Positions 42,501 through 51,963 of a stretch of 64,000 bases of DNA are shown one piece after another (position 1 is the first letter of the stretch; every line of letters starts with the position of its first letter). The stretch spans positions 56,479,546-56,543,545 of the forward strand of contig CM071600.1 of the NCBI GenBank assembly GCA_036435485.1, written 5' to 3'. The notes under the pieces were generated by a model that did not search any database, was not told the origin of the DNA, and saw nothing but the letters and a program-made list of their open reading frames with translations. Source of the DNA: Saposhnikovia divaricata. Lineage: Eukaryota > Streptophyta > Magnoliopsida > Apiales > Apiaceae. The position numbers were made by a program, and so were the translations under genes.

Positions 42501-43930
42501 GAGATGCTGCAACAGTTTTAGCATCTAATTGCTCAATAATCTCTTCCGGCTTTCGTAGTTCGGTAGTCCTACCAACTCTCTGACCTTCAATGCAAAAGTA
42601 GAACTTAAAATAGAGTTCATTTTAAAAGATACCAAATTCACAAATATCGTGCAAGTCCTAGAAATTTTTAACAAGCTAGATACGTATAAAAACAATATGA
42701 TGAACACTCACCATCTTCAGAAATCTTTAAAAAGGGGGAACTCTTTAATGTTTCAGCTACAGACTTCACTGTATCTTGTGATATATCTTCTTGTTTTGCA
42801 TCTCCCAAACCCAAATGACTTTTCATCTTAGCGAATGAGCATATCAACGCCAAGCTGACCACTAGAAATTTCAGTCAAGTGAAGCCAAATGTGATTGTGC
42901 TTTCTTCTGTATTGATACATTATTATTTTCTCCGTTTTAATATTTCAACCAAAATTATCATGACAATTTGACAATTTCATTATATATATAATATAATATA
43001 AATATAAAAACCTCTATCGTTGAATAATTTGATATAAGAAATAAAGTACTAAAAGCCAAGAAAGTTTACAACTTTATTTCTTGTGGCTTAGTAACAACTC
43101 ACATATCTGAAAAATGATTTGATTGCAAATCATCTTCATAGATCACATTTTCTTTTCAATTTCGAAGCTTTAGACCATATATATCACCTTCAAGTTCTGT
43201 TGTAAAGCTACATTAATAGTTTAATACAAAATCCACCCGGAAATTTCATTTTTACAATCATTCAACAAGACTTGCCATAAACAACATATACTAGTTAAAA
43301 ATATATATATCAAAATATGCAACAAAATTAATTTATTTGTCAACCAAGTACAAATTCAGAAACATACATGCTCAAGCACAGGAACAAACATCATCTACAA
43401 ACACATATTCAACACAATCAAACATTATAACACAATTAATACAAACATTAAAATATTCTACACCCATTTAAACTCTCTAATTTTTGTTTTTTTTACTAAC
43501 TCTCTAATTTTTGTTAAACTTCATTAAAGAAAAAAACCCGTAAAATCGACGAAAGTTGAAAACTTTATATCTAGTTGGTATAAAACAAATCCCATTTGCC
43601 ATCTAATAAGGTAAAGTTGATAAGTTTACATAAACCCACAAATTCAATACAATTAAACATCACAATACACACACAAAAAAGGAAGGATACAACCATCTTC
43701 ACTCTCACTAATAGTTTTTGAAAGAAACCCATCTCTAGGAAGATTACTATCACTGAAGTAGAACTCAACCTGCACCAAGAAATTACCAAAAAAAGATAAA
43801 TTAACATAAAATGTCATTTTTATAGCAAGAATTGGGCAAAGTGGTGAGTAAATAAAAGAAAAGAACAAAAGAAAACCTGTCGAATAACTTTTTTTGAGGT
43901 TTCAGAGTCCAAAGCTGCTGCAGTTGCCAT
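24597..43930 (-). CDS. LA1: La protein (La-motif RNA chaperone), ten exons, one 13-kb intron
   Basis: Exons in coding order: 43930-43877, 43769-43694, 42861-42712, 42584-42442, 41253-41105, 40621-40526, 40425-40014, 38180-38033, 24941-24872, 24699-24597. All borders are GT-AG and the phases join, giving 466 residues. Order: La motif (about 10-95, VEFYFSDSNLPRDGF), RRM1 (about 112-190), an acidic linker (about 240-330), an xRRM-type second RRM (about 335-430, FVDFTMGADSGYIRF then EKTYWGFLRGNQEKF), and a basic tail (RGGRHSYGKHSRSR, RPKKAQKV). La binds 3' oligo(U) ends of RNA polymerase III transcripts in the nucleus. Intron 9 (38032-24942) holds a palindrome and several transposons, yet exons 9 and 10 are intact and in phase. 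A telo-box (43971-43961) lies in the leader. Confidence 0.92.
25079..25659. repeat. outer part of left arm of the intron-9 inverted repeat
   Basis: This stretch is the reverse complement of 35202-35764 plus 37493-37512, with scattered mismatches and small indels. An internal duplicated motif (ATATAAAATTCACCTCC, at about 25,085 and 25,460) is mirrored in the right arm. The arm is interrupted at 25659 by the LTR array and resumes at 33267. Confidence 0.85.
25660..26305 (+). repeat. LTR-A, diverged first LTR of the array
   Basis: Starts TGTCAGGAACTTCC and ends CAGTTCCTGACA (646 bp). It shares architecture and short stretches with the B-type LTRs: a TATA region in CCTATATAGGCAGT, a CT-rich leader and a CACCAAAAA(T/C)AG motif near the end. 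Overall it is clearly different. Its TG end defines the left target duplication. Only six bases (aatttt) separate it from LTR-B1. Confidence 0.85.
26312..26812 (+). repeat. LTR-B1
   Basis: 501 bp, TGTCATGACC to GTTCCTGACA. TATA box TATAAAG at 26477-26483. The primer site TGGTATCAGAGC follows at 26816-26827. Confidence 0.9.
26858..27889 (+). CDS. retroelement ORF of unknown function, copy 1
   Basis: 343 codons, starting 30 bp after the primer site and ending 8 bp inside the next LTR. No family was recognised: no zinc knuckle, protease or RT motif. Visible features: a basic, coiled-coil-like helix (about residues 55-95, FQDIEDLIDLATQKMEMLLK then KKKLQAQRKAR), an acidic middle (about 160-205) and a more hydrophobic C-terminal part (about 225-325). 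Being the only ORF of the element, it may be a gag-derived or packaging protein, but that is inference. A one-base difference in the polypurine tract makes the last residues differ from the other copies. A second ATG lies in frame at 26954. Confidence 0.65.
   Translation: MLCISIRADRSRHGTNCSASSEISSKLFRSVGMDSAVGKEGDKAFDEAVSLVQQQFQRYKDTSSKRFQDIEDLIDLATQKMEMLLKKKKLQAQRKARVVNPFARKEPSEKHSKEHLHHLPKFNEGSEVLGIVVGTGSKVNEWTNLTEELLYVPQETYTMNPIYDEEQGEDQEYWPEKKFILEALEGGGPKSPNTLPSEVCTSEQLEDGDDPGGYVHNSKGVNHEIDRVVSEINHQYVVFDYVIAERKVLPQLRMLQQTGQGSLDKARRFEDYDASRERVMLTIFDPGGNTLVSMRLNLLKKHLKFYMLSSLQVCSKMHLIQGKEDWKCKIHEDMDEFEGGGLS
27882..28396 (+). repeat. LTR-B2
   Basis: 515 bp, TGTCATGACC to GTTCCTGACA. Differs from the other B copies mainly by a longer TGTG-rich tract near its start. 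Confidence 0.9.
28442..29491 (+). pseudogene. retroelement ORF, copy 2, premature stop
   Basis: Same ORF as copy 1 but with an in-frame TAG at 28778-28780, where the other copies have CAA or an equivalent sense codon. The rest of the frame (to 29491) is open and almost identical to copy 4. A single substitution therefore disabled an otherwise preserved copy. Confidence 0.85.
29467..29970 (+). repeat. LTR-B3
   Basis: 504 bp, TGTCATGACC to GATCCTGACA. Shares the terminal GATCCTGACA variant with LTR-B4 only. Confidence 0.9.
30016..31061 (+). pseudogene. retroelement ORF, copy 3, 4-bp deletion
   Basis: Open to 30429 and again from 30486 in another frame. Around 30421-30427 four bases (taag in the other copies) are missing, which shifts the frame after about residue 136. 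Otherwise near-identical to the other copies. Confidence 0.85.
31037..31542 (+). repeat. LTR-B4
   Basis: 506 bp, TGTCATGACC to GATCCTGACA. Lacks the ATAGTAGTGTG segment present in the other B copies near position 110. Confidence 0.9.
31588..32637 (+). CDS. retroelement ORF of unknown function, copy 4 (intact)
   Basis: 349 codons, undisturbed from ATG to the TAG in the following LTR. It differs from copy 1 at only a few residues and ends EGGRFVMTMCHD, using the start of the LTR as its last codons. Copies 2 and 3 would end the same way, so this is probably the family's normal C-terminus. No recognised domain; see copy 1 for composition. Confidence 0.65.
   Translation: MLCISIRADRSRHGTNCIASSEISSKLFRSVGMDSAVGKEGDKAFDEDVSLVQQQFQRYKDTSSKRFQDIEDLIDLATQKMEMLLKKKKLQAQRKARVVNPFARKEPSEKHSKEHLHHLPKFNEGSEVLGIVVGIGSKVNEWTNLTEELLYVPQDTYTMNPIYDEEQGEDQEYWPEKKFILEALEGGGPKSPNTLPSEVCTSEQLEDGDDPGGYVHNSKGVNDEIDRVVSEINHQYVVFDYVIAERKVLPQLRMLQQTGQGSLDKARRFEDYDASRERVMLTIFDPGGNTLVSMRLNLLKKHLKFYMLSSLQVCSKMHLIQRKEDWKCKIHEDMDEFEGGRFVMTMCHD
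32613..33266 (+). repeat. LTR-B5 with internal 162-bp duplication
   Basis: 654 bp. Bases 32654-32815 are repeated as 32816-32977, so the TATA region (CCTATAAAGGCAG) occurs twice. The other four B LTRs have one copy. It ends CAGTTCCTGACA next to the right target duplication. Confidence 0.9.
33267..34160. repeat. inner part of left arm of the intron-9 inverted repeat
   Basis: Reverse complement of 34296-35206 with a few mismatches per hundred bases and small indels. It contains the minus-strand copy of the small ORF and a duplicated TTGCAAGTTTATGACACAAG motif (about 33,560 and 33,708). Confidence 0.9.
33333..33551 (-). other. small ORF in left palindrome arm
   Basis: A 72-codon ORF starting MPKKEGFITKPSCWHAFDEE, followed by two imperfect copies of an ALEAVEQNPQ(S/T)KVA-like unit. 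It is the mirror copy of the ORF at 34912-35154. No family was recognised. The frame in both copies leads into an AG-GTACTT splice-donor-like site, so it may be an exon of a duplicated gene piece. Confidence 0.4.
34161..34295. other. loop of the intron-9 palindrome
   Basis: About 135 bp that are not self-complementary. They include CGAATCCAACCCGTTGACAG, which resembles the terminal sequence of the MITE at 23881-24176. Confidence 0.75.
34296..35764. repeat. right arm of the intron-9 inverted repeat
   Basis: Continuous arm of 1,469 bp matching the two parts of the left arm in reverse. The position matching the LTR-array insertion (35202-35206, ttatg) is uninterrupted, which shows that the array arrived after the inverted duplication. 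Homology resumes beyond the MULE at 37493-37512. Confidence 0.9.
34912..35154 (+). other. small ORF in right palindrome arm
   Basis: 80 codons from ATG at 34912, preceded by an acceptor-like CCGTAG. It is the near-identical mirror copy of 33333-33551, with the same two tandem units (about residues 28-60). Acidic, no membrane segment, no recognised family. The coding status is doubtful. Confidence 0.4.
35765..37483. mobile_element. Pack-MULE (Mutator-like element with captured gene piece)
   Basis: Terminal inverted repeats of about 115 bp begin GAGTAAATTGCACTGTAGTG at left and the same in reverse at right. Flanks TTACATAAA (35756-35764 and 37484-37492) are an exact 9-bp duplication, the Mutator signature. 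There is no transposase. The interior holds an ARM-repeat gene fragment on the minus strand and a further open stretch (about 36,330-36,760, minus) that I do not recognise. It sits near the outer end of the right palindrome arm. Confidence 0.9.
36858..37121 (-). pseudogene. captured fragment of an armadillo-repeat protein gene
   Basis: An 87-codon open stretch with GCGLGELGFYVRDVFTRLQ and VVAKEGNVRYLVSLLD. It resembles plant armadillo-repeat proteins (ARO-like or U-box-ARM types), with helical ARM-repeat spacing. It covers about two repeats only. It lies wholly within the MULE, so it is best read as a gene piece captured by the transposon. Confidence 0.65.
37570..37899. mobile_element. Tourist-like MITE (PIF/Harbinger type)
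   Basis: 330 bp. Ends are GGCTATGTTCACTTGGA and, in reverse, GGGTATGTTCACTTGGA. Flanked by TAA at 37567-37569 and 37900-37902, the target duplication used by PIF/Harbinger transposons. The interior is rich in GGAATG/CATTCC words. It lies in La intron 9, just after the MULE. Confidence 0.8.
39001..39093 (+). repeat. purine-rich GA/G tract in La intron 7
   Basis: Nearly uninterrupted G and A over about 90 bp, including a run of about ten G. In La sense it is polypyrimidine. Such tracts can form triplex DNA. Confidence 0.8.
39253..39393. repeat. short hairpin repeat in La intron 7
   Basis: Left arm 39253-39303 and right arm 39334-39393 are inverted copies built on TCTGTCCCCTTCTCCATG, with a 30-bp loop and one 10-bp insertion in the right arm. 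It is GC-rich in an AT-rich intron. Probably a foldback-type element; no clear target duplication was found. Confidence 0.7.
41887..42209 (-). mobile_element. SMART/TRIM-type miniature LTR retrotransposon
   Basis: Read on the minus strand: a 77-bp LTR (42209-42133, TGTTAACATG to AATTAACA), directly followed by a tRNA-Met-type primer site (TGGTATTAGAGAGC), about 155 bp of non-coding sequence, a polypurine tract (AAGTGAAGGGGAG) and a second LTR of 89 bp (41975-41887, TGTTAACATA onward). The LTRs share CACCTTAAG and TGTTAACA. The size (323 bp) fits the small LTR elements known as SMARTs. It lies in La intron 4 in sense orientation. The target duplication is not clear. Confidence 0.75.
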
Positions 43931-44092
43931 TGTTGTAGTTTGACACAGAGGAACAAAGTGGTTTAGGGTTTTTTTTTTTTTGTAAAAAATGAAATCTTTT
44001 ACCATTAATTACAATAAATATCACTCTTCAAAGTTCAGATTCCACAGTTTGTCATCGAGAATTAGGTTTCATTTATTCAAGCTTTACACAAC
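43931..44092. promoter_or_regulatory. La leader and upstream region
   Basis: On the minus strand, AAACCCTAAAC (43971-43961) lies about 30 bp ahead of the La ATG, next to a T run. The stretch also supplies the 5' flank of the tRNA gene, including an ACACAAC just before it that suits plant pol III initiation. No clear TATA box for La. Confidence 0.45.
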
Positions 44093-44166
44093 GGTTTCGT
44101 GGTGTAGTTGGTTATCACGTCTGTCTAACACACAGACGGTCCCCGGTTCGAGCCCGGGCGAAGCCA
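44093..44166 (+). tRNA. trnV-AAC: tRNA-Val (anticodon AAC)
   Basis: 74 nt that fold into a full cloverleaf. Acceptor GGTTTCG (44093-44099) pairs with CGAAGCC (44159-44165). The anticodon loop CTAACAC carries AAC at 44127-44129 on a TCTGT/ACAGA stem, and the T-arm is CCGGTTCGAGCCCGG. Box A (TGGTGTAGTTGG) and box B (GGTTCGAGCC) are present. There is no intron and no encoded CCA. A TTTT pol III terminator follows at 44171-44174. The gene sits between the La and rhomboid start codons. Confidence 0.97.
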
Positions 44167-44298
44167 TTTGTTTTCACTTTTTTTTTTTTTATTCTAGTCA
44201 TTTCCTGCACCTTATCTCAACTTTTCATTTTTATTCTTCCTAGACTAGACAAGACTGACGACTCATTCTTCTTGCCAGAAAACACAACATTAACGGCA

Positions 44299-47200
44299 AT
44301 GGCTGCACAATTTCTTGGTTTGCATCGAAATCCTACATTTAAATCCCCATGCAATTCCATTCCACTTCCAATTCCATTCCCAACGCAACTATCTTTTGGA
44401 TTCCATTCCTCTGCTCATAAATCAATATCAACATCATCATTATCATCTTCTAAACTCAACAATGCTCACTTTAACATTCACCCAAAATCATCACCATTCC
44501 TATGTCAAATCAAACCTTCAGACTCAGGTTAGTTCTCTCTAACTTCTTGAGTTACCCTTGTTTTTATAGGGTCGGAACTGTGTGTGTGATTGTTATTATT
44601 TTTAATTATTAGCTGTTGTTTTCGATCACCTTCTGCTTGGCATTTCATCAAACAGCTGGCGTGCTCAATGTAATATTCGTGATTAAAATTTTTAATTTAC
44701 AGCTTTGTTAGTAATAGTACTGTTGGCAAGATTTTTAAATCAAATGAAATTTGAATATAGTAGGAGCCTGATTCAAATGAGAGATATTGCATCTTCCATA
44801 GCTAAATTATTACTGACTTTTGATGTTTATCGGTTATCATTGATCCGAAAAAGCCTTTATTCGATTAAGTAAACCTAAACTTTTCAAAATAAAAATTCTA
44901 CGAGGTTTCATTTCAAGGACACTTTAAGAAGTTTACATCCGTTGTGCAGTGAATTCTGTTTATCATTAACATTTTCAAAAGGGATGAATGTAGCAATACA
45001 TAATATGTTTGTTAGATATGATATCACAGCTGGAACTGGGGAAGCCTGAACCAAGGAGGCCAGTCAAGCAAGTTAATGGAATATTCTGGATTCTACTTCT
45101 AAACATTGGAATATTTGTGGCAGATCACTTGTTACAGGTTCCAATTATTCTTTTTATAAACAGATGCAGTTCCAAAAATATGTCTGTAATGATCTATATG
45201 TGTATGTGGAGCAATTTCGTTTTAGAACTTCAGAATTGTAATGTAATCACCTTTTTCATGTAGAAAAACATGGTTGATACAATGTCTTTGCTGTCCAGCG
45301 ACCCAAATCATTGTTTTGAACCGTGGAGAAGAATTTCTTACGTGTATAGTGAACCATATCATAGATTAAAATACATCTCGAAGTTATTCATTATCATCAA
45401 AATAGCCCCCCCCTTCCCTTTTTAAAGTTATATTTCATAACCTTTTAAAGTTCCCCGGGAGTGATATATATATATATATGCTTGTGCTAGTCATCTTTAT
45501 TATGGTATTTGCAGTCAAGTTAACTCGACAGTATCTTGATGGTTTCAGGTCCAAGGTGTTAAAGCCTTATATCTATACCACAATTGGCCCACTTGGTACC
45601 AGTTTGTAACTGCAACATTCTGTCATGCTAATTGGTAAGACACTGTTTAGCTGAAGAGTCTTTGAAACGATGCAAAATTGACATGTACTTTGAAATAACA
45701 TGATTGTAATTACGTTCCTGGGCTTTATTGTTCTTTGTGAACTTTTTTCTTTTCTCCCGCCCTCATTCCTGCTGTTTTACGTGTGATTCATTTGTTGTGT
45801 TTTTTAAACAGGAACCATCTCTCTAGCAACCTATTCTTCTTGTATATATTTGGTAAGGGAATATATCTTCATTAGATAAACATAGTTGACCTCTTTTCAC
45901 TGGATAAGCGAAGTTGGCAGAAAATTAAGCTTAATTAAGTAAAATTGAAATTTAGTGAATACACTTTGCTGCATATAGGAAAGCTTGTTGAAGAGGAGGA
46001 AGGAAATTTCGGATTGTGGTTGTCTTATATCCTTACAGGAGCTGGTGCAAACCTTGTCTCCTGGCTGATTCTTCCCCGAAATGCAGTTTCTGTTGGAGCT
46101 TCTGGGGCTGTATTTGGCTTATTTGCTATTAGTGTCCTTGTAAAGGTAATTGAACTCATTATTTTCATATATAAATTTATAGGCTTATTTATTTCGGGAG
46201 TCTTTCTGTGATGCACAGATGTCTTGGGACTGGAGGAAGATACTTGAAGTTCTTATACTGGGTCAGTTTGTTATAGAGAGGGTATGTTAATCCTGATATC
46301 TTGTAGACTACATATCATTATGATTGTTGACTCTCTCCAGTAAATTCTTTTTGTTGCATTTTTTGAACAAGCACCCATTTTCTTTGTAAATTATAATAGT
46401 TAAATAGATGCCAATCAATCATATTAAGACAGGTAAACGCTAGATATGTAGTTATCTTAAAAATCCTCTTATACAGCTAGAATGATCGTCAGCATCTTAG
46501 TCCCCAAACATCATCATCAACCCTGTAGTTGTTCCCAGCTCCCAAGAATGATCAGGTGCACAACTTCTCCCAAGCATAGGAAACTAGTTTCTCCAGCTAG
46601 TTTCTGGTCTGCAGGCAGCAGGCCTCCTGGCTTGTAAATGTCCAGTTTAGCTTGCTAGAGTTAAATTCTAGAATATGTGTAAAATTCATATTTTTATTGT
46701 GATTGCATGCATATTGATGACCTATGGCATTTATCCTCCTCACAGTAGAGTAACAGCTCCATCCTATATACTTATCCGAGTACATTCTTCACCTTTTTAC
46801 AACAGTATTGTATTTTTGTTATTCTTGTATTTCCTTAAGATGCCTATCTTCTACCATTTTGTGGATCATATAGATGAGTATTGTCAGTTGTGCACACTGA
46901 ATTATATTGCTTTTATCTTGACCAAACACATCTCTTCTTGTACTTGTGCTTATTAGTTATTGAAAATATGGACCTTGGTTTTCCCCAAGGTTTTGTTAAA
47001 CCATACCAATCAAATAAAAAGAGGCTGTTGCTATAAAATAAACAAAGGCAGTTAATAGAAGAAGGTTTCGCACAACTCATGTATTGCTTTTAATCTCAAA
47101 ATTTTGTCTGGAACTAGGATGCTTAACTTTCGTGAGCTTTCAGTCCGAATTTGATAATCAGCTATTACATGCAAGGAGCTCCCTCAGGATTTAACCTAAA

Positions 47201-47540
47201 AAATGTTTGACTTTGTATTTATTCACTGAAGTTCCGAACTTTTGTATATTCTTTTCATTCTGTCGCCATCTATATTATGTTATTTGGCAAAAAATAGAAG
47301 GGTCGATAAAAGTTAACACTGTGTAAAGTTTGTGCATTCATGTGATGTTACTAGGTGATGGAAGCAGCCCAAGCTTCAACAAGCATGTCGGGTAGTTTCC
47401 GTGGCAGCTCTGCTCTCCAGAATGTCAATCACCTAGCACACCTTTCTGGTGCTCTTATTGGTGTGGCATTGGTATGGCTTCTTAGCAGATTTCCTACAGA
47501 TCCACCTGATTCAACCTCGAAGACAAAAGACCTGCGGTGA
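44299..47540 (+). CDS. RBL11: plastid rhomboid intramembrane protease, RBL11 type
   Basis: Seven exons: 44299-44527, 45016-45137, 45549-45634, 45812-45852, 45979-46145, 46219-46281, 47355-47540. All borders are GT-AG and in phase, giving 297 residues. The first 75 residues are Ser/Pro-rich and poor in acidic residues, like a chloroplast transit peptide. A rhomboid domain follows with HANWNHLSSN, the catalytic Ser in GASGA (Ser201) and the catalytic His in HLAHLSG (His265). Both catalytic residues are present, so the enzyme should be active. Rhomboids cleave substrates within the membrane; RBL11-type members act in plastid envelopes. In Arabidopsis an eIF3L gene pair neighbours RBL11, which agrees with eIF3L about 22 kb away here. 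Confidence 0.93.
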
Positions 47541-48286
47541 TGAAGTGCTAAATTATTATTTGTGTGAATGTAAATTTATAATATTGATTATACAAGTGAA
47601 CGGGATACTGTTACAATAATAATGCATTCGTTGAACTGCCAAATGGTTTATATTTATAATTTCGTATACCTATATTGTAGCTATCTTAGAAGTCAATATA
47701 CTGTTACAGTTGATTCAGTATTTTTAGAGTTTATTAGTTGCTAAATATAGTTCTTTACCTTTTTTTTTTTAACTCAGTTTTTTTTTTAACCAATATTGTG
47801 ATTTAGAAGAGAAAATCAAACTTTGGAATGTAAGAATTGTTCGAGGTTATGATATGAATGGACCTATTGTCATGCCTAAGAAAAATTGTGCAATACACTT
47901 GTACAATAATTATCCTCATACACTCAACATTAGTAAATAAATTACATATTTAGTGTAATATACAAAGAACAAAAAAGTTCTATACTTTAAAGTTCAGTAC
48001 ATTGGCAGCAGAAGGGAATAAATTTTCACTTGTCAACAACACATTCCCAAAAGATACTACTATGAGGGTAAAAAAGAAAAGAAAACACATATGAAGTGAT
48101 TTGTGATGAACTGTAACAGACTGTAGTTGTATGCTTCAGAAGCAGGAACCTCATTTCAAATGCATTCACTGGAGAGCTTTTCCAAAGCACTCTCATCGGT
48201 TATCAATCATTTTCCTTGAACCAGAGAAGCAAGCCTTCTGAGAGCTTCCATATGATCACAATTCAATTTTTTTATGCTATATGTCC
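47541..48286. other. intergenic between convergent rhomboid and PERK genes
   Basis: AT-rich 3' flanks of both genes. A T10-T11 run lies at about 47,760. No coding, RNA or repeat feature seen. Confidence 0.6.
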
Positions 48287-51200
48287 TTACAGTTGCCTAC
48301 GGTATGCTTCTGACCGACGTAATAATCTTGTTTGGGAATCACTTGTGTCCCCGGACTGAACAGAGCCGAAATGTAGGGTGTCAACAACATCATGAAACGA
48401 ACTGTATCCAGGTTTCATTCCTTCGTTGAAGAGTTCTGATGGAGATATATCACCTTCCAAGGTGCGGAGTATCTGCATAATATCATAGCATCTGGTCAGC
48501 ATTTAAACAATCTAAGAGTCATACACAATTAAATAATTCCTTCAGCCTAATACAAGATCTGTACTTTAGAGACCATGAAGTTTGATTGTCACTGACTTGT
48601 TAAACCTTCAGCTGGACATTGAAATTTTAGATTATTGTAGCCTTTTATTGTTATATTGTGGAGTGAAATGTAAGATATATACTGTTATATATCACTGTGA
48701 GTTACCTGACTCATACGTGGTCGAAGGTGTTCTGAATTGCGCACACAGGCAGCAGCACAGGACGCCATTATTGCAATCTCTTCAAGGTTGCAGTTATTTT
48801 GCAGCCATGGATCAACCAGAGTATTAAATTTTTTGTTTTCCATAGCTTGCCTAAGCAAAGGCTTGGCCTATAAATTCAATACAACAAACCATATGTTTAG
48901 CTTCTAGTTTAAAAAGACTGCTTCAAGTTTTGCAAAGCGTTGTACACATAGGTGAAATGAGTTGCATTCATATTATGTAGCATGCAACTGACTTTTATAT
49001 GATTTAAACCTTCTAATTACTTGCTTTAGTTCTTATAATTAGCATATCTACTAACGATGAGTTGAACTATGTAATGAAATTCAGATTCCTAAAGCAGAAA
49101 AGACAACTTGATTGTTCATAGATGCTACCGTAAGCTAGTTTATCCCACAATATTTGTTCTCAACCCTTTTTTTATTGTGATGGCTTTCTGCAGTCTCTTA
49201 ATTATTTTTAAAAAGCCTTCAGAGTTTCAAATTATTAGCACTTAAGAAATAATTTGGGCAGAAAACATATCAAGTATTCACTTGGTTTGGCTTATTACAT
49301 AATGAGTTTTGTTTCACACGCCATGATTCCCAATGAACCAATTTGAAAACAGTTGATATAATTAAGCAAGGAAACATACCCAGGGAACCAAGAAATCAGT
49401 CGATGACGAGAGATCTCTGTTCAATGGTTTACGTCCGGTTATAAGCTCCAAAAGCATGACACCATAGGAGAAGACATCCGATTTATCAGATGCTCTTCCA
49501 CTTGCTACATACTCTGGAGCCAGATACCTGCAAATGTTGAACATGTGTAGGAAACATTTAGCCAAGGTTCATGTTCCCAGTTCAGTTAAACTCTAGGCTT
49601 CAAAATTTAAATGTTCAGTAAGAAGTAAAGTACCCAAAAGTTCCAACCACCCTGGTGGTGACATGAGTTACATCATGATTGGTATCAGTAAAGAACTTGG
49701 CAAGTCCAAAGTCTCCTACCTGCATAATGAATTCATTTCTTTCTCAGTAATTAGATATATTGAAAAACAAAGATTGTCAAGAAGAAATCTTACTGCTCTA
49801 AAATTTAAATGATTATGAACTCCATTGATGGATCATTAATTTGAAATAAATCATCAAAAATATAGTGCTGCTCAAAATTTTGCTTGCCTTTGCTTCAAAC
49901 TTGGAATCAAGAAGAATATTCGATGACTTGATATCACGGTGTATAATGGTTGGATTACCTGCAAGCATAGGTAGAAGTAGAAATTAATATAACTGAAAGA
50001 ACTAAAAAAAGGTACTTGTATAGGTTTAGATTGTCCAAGAATCAGTTGTTTATGAGTTGAGAACTAAGATAAATTACTTGTAACTCGACTTGACCTATCT
50101 GTATATTTTTTTAGTGTTCCAAAACTAATATATACAATTTGTTTATATTTTTCTGAAACTTACTAGTCATAAAATTGTTGTTATAGATAGCTAGAGAAGT
50201 AAATGAAGTAATGAACTTACAGTCCTCATGGAGATACGCCAGTCCTTTCGCAGCACCTATTGCAATTTTCATTCTGGTTTCCCACTTCATAGCAGGCTTA
50301 TCTTTGCCTGGACATATCACATTTACACGAAATTAATGTAGATGAATCAAGATTAGCACTGACTACAAGAGTATCTACTTGTAAATACATATAGTATGTA
50401 AATAAATCATAGCATACCATGCAAATGGAATTCCAAGGTACTGTTTTCGACAAATTCATAAACAAGCAAACGTTCAGCGCCTGCAATACAAAAACCAATC
50501 ATTGAAACGAGATGTCTGTGATGCACTCTACTAATTGTCTCCAACTCCGCTTGAAATTCACGTTCCCCCTGTCTACTTCCCATCTTTAACCGTTTTACAG
50601 CAATTTTTCTTTGAGTTGGAAGAACTCCCTTGTAAACATATCCGAATCCTCCCTCTCCAAGAAGGTTTTCTGCTGAGAAATTCCCAGTTGCCACTGCCAA
50701 TTCCAACATTGTGAAGTTCCCCCCTTCAACACCTCCAACATTCTCTGATCTTGAATCATCTACACTATAGTTCAAAAGAGGTGGTACGAAAAACGCATTC
50801 CAAGGCCTTAGTTGTATATCATTTTCTCCTGGTTGATCAAGTTGTCCTAAAATCCTTGGTGGTGGATTATGAGATTTGCCTGAATTATCAGAAATGAAGC
50901 ACATACACATAATTCAGTAATCATCCTTCTCCATTGTGAACAAAACTGGTGCCGTAAATGAGCAGTTCATGAGTAATTGGTTGTTAAATTCAAAATATAA
51001 AATAAATTCGTGGTGGCAGGTTTCCCTGTGCCCCTTTCTAGCTAAATCCACCTATTGCCCTATACTAGCTCCAACATCCTACTGATTAATGTTTTTCGCA
51101 AAAAATCTTTGTCATGATAACATTTAGAAACAAATTATTAATTTTTTATTAGTAAAGAATACGATCAATATTTCCCAGAAACTTAAACATTCCAACACCA

Positions 51201-51963
51201 ATGTCTCGTCAACATGCATGAAACATTACCAAAAACATGGGTATTTTCTGATGGATTTTCTCGTTTTTCATTGTTTAGCAGCGAAATTCTTCATTGTAAG
51301 TATTTCAACCGTTCAGTACTCAGAATTTTTCGGTTGTAAATGGCTAGAATTTTGATTGAAAGTACTGCTAGGACTCAATGCGTGCTAGAAAAGTTATGCT
51401 AAGAAATTTCATTTTCATATTAACCTAATTAGGACTCTAAACAACATGATTAGATACATAGCAATAATTAAACTAATAATAACACGTAAAATCATACCCT
51501 CCTTAGGCACAGGTGACAAATCAGGCGGTGATGCATGATCATGCTTAGCCCTTTTCTCTTTTTTTCGAAAACAAAAAATCGCAAGCGTTATAATAAGCCC
51601 TACTATTGCACCACCAATAATAAGTGCCACTGAAACTTGTTTATTATTTTCAGATGATCCACTCCCTACACTTCCCTGCGGGGGTGGTGGTAGTGGTAGT
51701 GGTGGTGGTGGTGGAGAAGGCCCTTGTCGCCGATAGCGTGGCGGAGGGCGAATGAATGAACGTGGTGGAGCTTTGAGTACAGGTAATACAGCAGGAGTTA
51801 GCAAAGGTGATGGCGGTTGTAGAGGCGGTTGAGAAGAATGAGTATGTGGCGGGAAAGTACGACTAGTTGAGTCATGGGAAGGAGTGATGGCAGGAGAATA
51901 AGAAGGTGACGGAGATGCCGCCGGTGATGGTACCGGCGGTCTTGGCCATGGCCACGGTGGCAT
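48287..51963 (-). CDS. proline-rich extensin-like receptor kinase (PERK family)
   Basis: Eight exons in coding order: 51963-51498, 50879-50418, 50307-50221, 49958-49888, 49719-49634, 49527-49380, 48867-48706, 48472-48287. Product 555 residues. Residues 1-105 are Pro/Ser-rich with extensin-like PPPPP runs, 111-132 form one membrane helix (VALIIGGAIVGLIITLAIF) followed by basic residues, and the kinase covers about 225-500: GEGGFGYVYKG loop, Lys in IAVKRLK (251), HRDIKSSN (345-352), DFG (365-367) and APEY. All catalytic residues are present. PERKs sit in the plasma membrane and are linked to cell-wall sensing. The intron after exon 4 has a GC donor (AAG-GCAAGC); all others are GT-AG. Confidence 0.93.

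Noticed and set aside
37977..43930. La as a truncated gene ending at exon 8
   Set aside because: The missing C-terminal exons were found at 24597-24941 with matching phases and family-like sequence.
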